A DNA stretch of 15,697 bases from an uncultured Xanthobacteraceae bacterium (GTDB lineage: Bacteria; Pseudomonadota; Alphaproteobacteria; Rhizobiales; Xanthobacteraceae), in assembly GCA_955652195.1 (NCBI GenBank), contig CATPBC010000283.1, forward strand, positions 1 through 15,697, given 5' to 3'. Below the pieces are notes generated by a model that was not told where the DNA came from, ran no database searches, and was given only the letters and a program-made list of their open reading frames with translations. Of the stretch, positions 13,424 to 15,697 are shown in pieces. Each line of letters opens with the position of its first letter. Position 1 is the first letter of the stretch. Position numbers and translations under genes: made by a program.

Positions 13424-13975
13424 TTACTCGTTATCTGCTGGAGCAGGTTCGGCTTGTTGCACCGGAAGGCCGCTAGCTTCCCAGCCATCGGTACCGTCCG
13501 GATACCAAGCGACATTTTTATACCCCATCGTGAGAGCGTGCTTAGCGGCGTTCCACGACATCCAACAATCCTTCTGACAATAAACCACGAGCCATAGTGA
13601 CTGGTCGCCCTGGGTAATGCGCGCGAGCCCGTTGCGCAGATACCGTTCAGTCGAGGTTGCGAGCGCGCCATAGCCGGTATCGGGTAGCCATATACTGCCT
13701 GGGATATTCATGCGCGGGGTTTCGTGCCAAATCGTGCCAGGCGGCAAATTGGTTGGACGTGGGGCGTGCGGTAGAACGTCAACTAAAGCCGCGCCACCTT
13801 TCCAAAGCTCCTCGACCTCCCGAGTAGTAACTACCCGGGCACCCGCGAGGCCCGTCGGAGTCGGCCCACGATAATCCTGCATCCGATAGCCCGTCGGCTC
13901 CGGAATAGCGTTTTGGCTCCCGGCCGAAACGGCGAAGGCGATGAGCCAAAAGCCCAGCATAAGTACTCGGCTCAT
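13424..13975 (-). CDS. Rhodanese-like periplasmic CXXCW-type protein of PQQ systems
   Basis: A 183-residue secreted protein with a signal peptide (MSRVLMLGFWLIAFAVSAGS). The rhodanese-like domain includes GARVVTTREVEELWKGGAALVDV (45-67), NIPGSIWLP (90-98) and the active-site loop VVYCQKDCWMSWNAAK (130-145), with C133 and C137-W138, then GYKNVAWYPDGTDGWEASG. The family is the cysteine/tryptophan-motif protein that accompanies PQQ-dependent dehydrogenases. The two cysteines four apart suggest a thiol/disulfide role rather than simple sulfur transfer; that is inference. The ATG overlaps the stop of xoxJ (ATGA), so it is translationally coupled and is the last visible gene of the xox operon. Confidence 0.92.
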   Translation of the reverse strand: MSRVLMLGFWLIAFAVSAGSQNAIPEPTGYRMQDYRGPTPTGLAGARVVTTREVEELWKGGAALVDVLPHAPRPTNLPPGTIWHETPRMNIPGSIWLPDTGYGALATSTERYLRNGLARITQGDQSLWLVVYCQKDCWMSWNAAKHALTMGYKNVAWYPDGTDGWEASGLPVQQAEPAPADNE

Positions 13976-14856
13976 GGCTTTTGCGTCAGATCATCGGCGG
14001 TGATGAATTGGTCACTCTCGTTGACTATCGGTATCTCGTAATCAAGCAGGAGCTTATTGATGGCTGGTTGGTTCTCCCCAATTAACTGGTTCAATTGTCT
14101 TTTCCAGTTCTGATCCGACGGACGAACACCCATGACGATACGATAGTCGAGATGAGGGCCGCCTTTTTCTTTTAAAAGCAGTGTTGTCTTCATCGGGGAG
14201 GCGGCATGTGAGGCGTAGTATCCAGCCAACGGCCCCCACAACACCCCGGCGTCAATTTCACCTGAATTGATGTCATTCACCATTGCCTGTGCCGAGGAAT
14301 CGTATCGTGTGTCGACAACCAGCGGGTAGGGCTTGGAATTTGTCATGAGACCGTCAGCCACGAGATAGCTTGCAGGCGGGGTGCCGGCAACGACTCCAAT
14401 ACGCTTATCCTTCAGACGGGCGTCGTCGAGCGTCTCGACGCCTGAGAGCGCGCTAGCGGCTTTGGACACAAGCGCGTAAGCGGTCCGGTAATAGGGATTT
14501 GTGCTCTGCACTAGTTCGCCGCCTTGCGGGAAGCCCATGACCACGTCACAGCGATACGAACCAAGTGTCATTCGTACAAAACCGGTTGCGCCAGGATAAT
14601 AGGTATAGGCGAGTGTCTTACCGAGTTTCCCAGCGAAAAGTTCCGCAATCTTGTTCTCGAAACCTTCGCCTTTGTCATTGGAGAAAGGCAGATTGTTTGG
14701 GTCAGCGCAAACCCGCAACACCTTTGGATCAATGAGTTCAAGACCGCCCTGCAACACGCCGCCGGTCTGGCCCTGCGTATCGATCGGCGCAACGACGATG
14801 CCCAATGCGCAGCATGCGGCGTTTACCAATAAACGGTATCGCGCCATTCTTCTCAT
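13972..14856 (-). CDS. xoxJ: XoxJ/MxaJ-like periplasmic binding protein
   Basis: A 294-residue protein with an N-terminal signal (hydrophobic about 9-24). The mature part is a type II periplasmic-binding fold with the MxaJ-family opening VLRVCADPNNLPFSN (46-60) and GEGFENKIAELFAGKLGKTL (63-82). C50 and C103 (SYRCDVVMGFP) are candidates for the conserved disulfide. Other motifs are RIGVVAGTPPASYLV (152-166) and INSGEIDAGVLWGPLAGYY (196-214). XoxJ is needed with XoxF methanol dehydrogenases and is thought to bind partly folded enzyme and help activation; it is not expected to serve a transporter. Its gene lies 15 bp after xoxG and overlaps the rhodanese gene by four bases. ATG 14856 is chosen; ATG 14847 is a possible alternative. 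Confidence 0.93.
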   Translation of the reverse strand: MRRMARYRLLVNAACCALGIVVAPIDTQGQTGGVLQGGLELIDPKVLRVCADPNNLPFSNDKGEGFENKIAELFAGKLGKTLAYTYYPGATGFVRMTLGSYRCDVVMGFPQGGELVQSTNPYYRTAYALVSKAASALSGVETLDDARLKDKRIGVVAGTPPASYLVADGLMTNSKPYPLVVDTRYDSSAQAMVNDINSGEIDAGVLWGPLAGYYASHAASPMKTTLLLKEKGGPHLDYRIVMGVRPSDQNWKRQLNQLIGENQPAINKLLLDYEIPIVNESDQFITADDLTQKP

Positions 14857-14871
14857 CGATTTATCTGCCCT

Positions 14872-15399
14872 TCAACTCTTCTGGCCGAAACAGCTATCCT
14901 GCCATTTCGTTGCGGCCTCGGGTTTTTCTTCATGTTTGGCCGGTCGGCCGCGAGGAACGGCGTCGTTAGCGCGCGCTCGTAAGTAAACATAGATATCGTC
15001 AATCACGCACATCACGTTCTTATTGGTGCCGAACGCGGGCATCACATTCTCATTGGCGGTATTCACGTTTTTACGGCCGCTGGCAACAACACCGAGGAAA
15101 TCACCGTAGTTCATCGTTTTCAGCGAATCGACCAGGGCCGGTGCGTAGGAGGAACCCATACCATCCGGCCCGTGACAGACGTGGCATTCGGAATGGTATC
15201 GTATGAACCCGGAATACGTGTACCAATCGACGGTGCCGTCGGCCTGTACTTTGTAGGTGGGAGTGCCTTGCTTATCGAAGTACTTGCCGTCCTCGCTTTT
15301 GACGGCAGTCGGATCTCCCGACCCATCGGCAAGCGCGGGAGCGATCGAAAACAATGCGGCGACCAGAACGAATGCGGTCGCTCGATAACATGTTTTCAC
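14872..15399 (-). CDS. xoxG: XoxG-type cytochrome c, electron acceptor of XoxF
   Basis: A 175-residue periplasmic c-type cytochrome starting at GTG 15399, with AGGA about nine bases upstream. A signal peptide covers 1-24 (ending ALA). One heme site is C72-H-V-C75-H76, and M120 in ENVMPAFG is the probable distal ligand. Two further cysteines in the mature protein (C131 in NVMCVIDD and C170 near the C-terminus) match the four-cysteine methanol-metabolism cytochrome family and may form a disulfide. It takes electrons from reduced PQQ in XoxF and passes them to the respiratory chain. The gene follows xoxF after about 100 bp that contain a perfect hairpin, and precedes xoxJ by 15 bp. Confidence 0.94.
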   Translation of the reverse strand: MKTCYRATAFVLVAALFSIAPALADGSGDPTAVKSEDGKYFDKQGTPTYKVQADGTVDWYTYSGFIRYHSECHVCHGPDGMGSSYAPALVDSLKTMNYGDFLGVVASGRKNVNTANENVMPAFGTNKNVMCVIDDIYVYLRARANDAVPRGRPAKHEEKPEAATKWQDSCFGQKS

Positions 15400-15438
15400 T
15401 GGTAAATTCCTTGTCGTGAAGGGACAATGGAAAGGCTA

Positions 15439-15471
15439 CTCCGGCGCGTCACTGGTGGTGGCGCGCCGGAG
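15439..15471 (-). promoter_or_regulatory. Strong intercistronic hairpin between xoxF and xoxG
   Basis: CTCCGGCGCG (15439-15448) and CGCGCCGGAG (15462-15471) form a perfect 10-bp GC-rich stem with a 13-base loop, 30 bp after the xoxF stop in the xoxF reading direction. The sequence after the stem has no long T-run, so full termination is doubtful. A stem of this kind could stabilise the abundant xoxF message or lower downstream expression. Confidence 0.6.
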
Positions 15472-15501
15472 AGTTTGTGGATCAGCTTGGCTTCGCGCGG
15501 C

Positions 15502-15697
15502 TCACGGCACCGCGAAGACCGTGAGCTGGCCGCCGAGCGCGGTGTAGTTGCTCAGGGCTGCATAGCCGCCCACGGCGCCCAAGCCGGCATGCGGGTCGGT
15601 AAGGCCAGCCGCCAGACCGATCCCGGCCCAGCCGCCGACACCTGAGAGCACCGCGACGTATTGCTTGCCCCCGTGCTGGTAGGTCATCACGTTGCCG
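15502..15697 (-). CDS. xoxF: XoxF lanthanide-dependent methanol dehydrogenase, C-terminal end
   Basis: The frame is open from the right edge of the window to a TGA at 15504-15502, giving the last 64 residues plus a split codon. They read from [20 protein letters not shown] through [14 protein letters not shown] to [13 protein letters not shown] and end QLTVFAVP, the characteristic C-terminus of XoxF (the XoxF5-like [12 protein letters not shown] segment). The full enzyme is a periplasmic PQQ quinoprotein of about 600 residues that oxidises methanol to formaldehyde, or further, using a lanthanide beside PQQ. The metal-site residues, including the extra Asp diagnostic of lanthanide use, are outside the window, so that property is inferred from family and from the lanmodulin-like gene nearby. 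The xoxG gene follows. Confidence 0.95.
   Translation of the reverse strand, partial: GNVMTYQHGGKQYVAVLSGVGGWAGIGLAAGLTDPHAGLGAVGGYAALSNYTALGGQLTVFAVP

Overview
This window reads as a chromosomal methylotrophy island from a moderately GC-rich alphaproteobacterium, most likely a Hyphomicrobiales methylotroph. The evidence is: the C-terminus of a XoxF-type lanthanide methanol dehydrogenase with its xoxG cytochrome and xoxJ genes; an orphan pqqA; a lanmodulin-like EF-hand protein; the set of genes that accompany PQQ-dependent alcohol dehydrogenases (ABC-2 exporter, periplasmic binding protein, YVTN propeller, CXXCW rhodanese, DUF3280); and a block for making tetrahydromethanopterin and methanofuran, the C1 carriers of formaldehyde oxidation. 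Genus cannot be fixed from this sequence. There are no mobile elements, tRNAs, rRNAs or CRISPR arrays, and no gene-free stretch longer than 300 bases.

Layout. Positions 1-291 hold the tail of a NitT/TauT-type ABC ATPase. Positions 313-2029 hold a divergent ABC permease/ATPase pair of the PQQ-associated exporter type, separated by a leader with a striking 9-bp period repeat. Positions 2059-5201 (minus strand) hold a co-directional set: histidine kinase, LuxR-type response regulator, a small periplasmic protein with an EF-loop-like motif, and a lanmodulin-like protein. A 266-bp divergent region then carries the promoter of pqqA (5468-5545, plus strand), which ends in a clear rho-independent terminator. 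Positions 5583-10459 (minus strand) form one tightly packed operon: DUF3280 protein, MfnB-FolB fusion, MfnE-like kinase, AfpA/DmrB-like flavoprotein, dihydropteroate-synthase-like protein, DUF447 protein. Positions 10590-13420 (plus strand) hold the PQQ-system binding protein, the beta-propeller and a coiled-coil periplasmic protein. Positions 13424-15697 (minus strand) hold xoxF (partial), xoxG, xoxJ and the rhodanese-like gene, converging on the plus-strand operon with 3 bp between stops.

How it fits together. XoxF oxidises methanol in the periplasm using PQQ and a lanthanide and passes electrons to XoxG; XoxJ probably assists maturation or activation. The PQQ-associated ABC/propeller/rhodanese/DUF3280 genes are conserved companions whose job is not settled. 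Formaldehyde made by XoxF would be carried on tetrahydromethanopterin and methanofuran, whose synthesis genes lie in the middle. The kinase/regulator pair, transcribed toward two periplasmic proteins with metal-binding-loop motifs and away from pqqA, is a reasonable candidate for a metal- or alcohol-responsive regulator of the island; that last point is inference.
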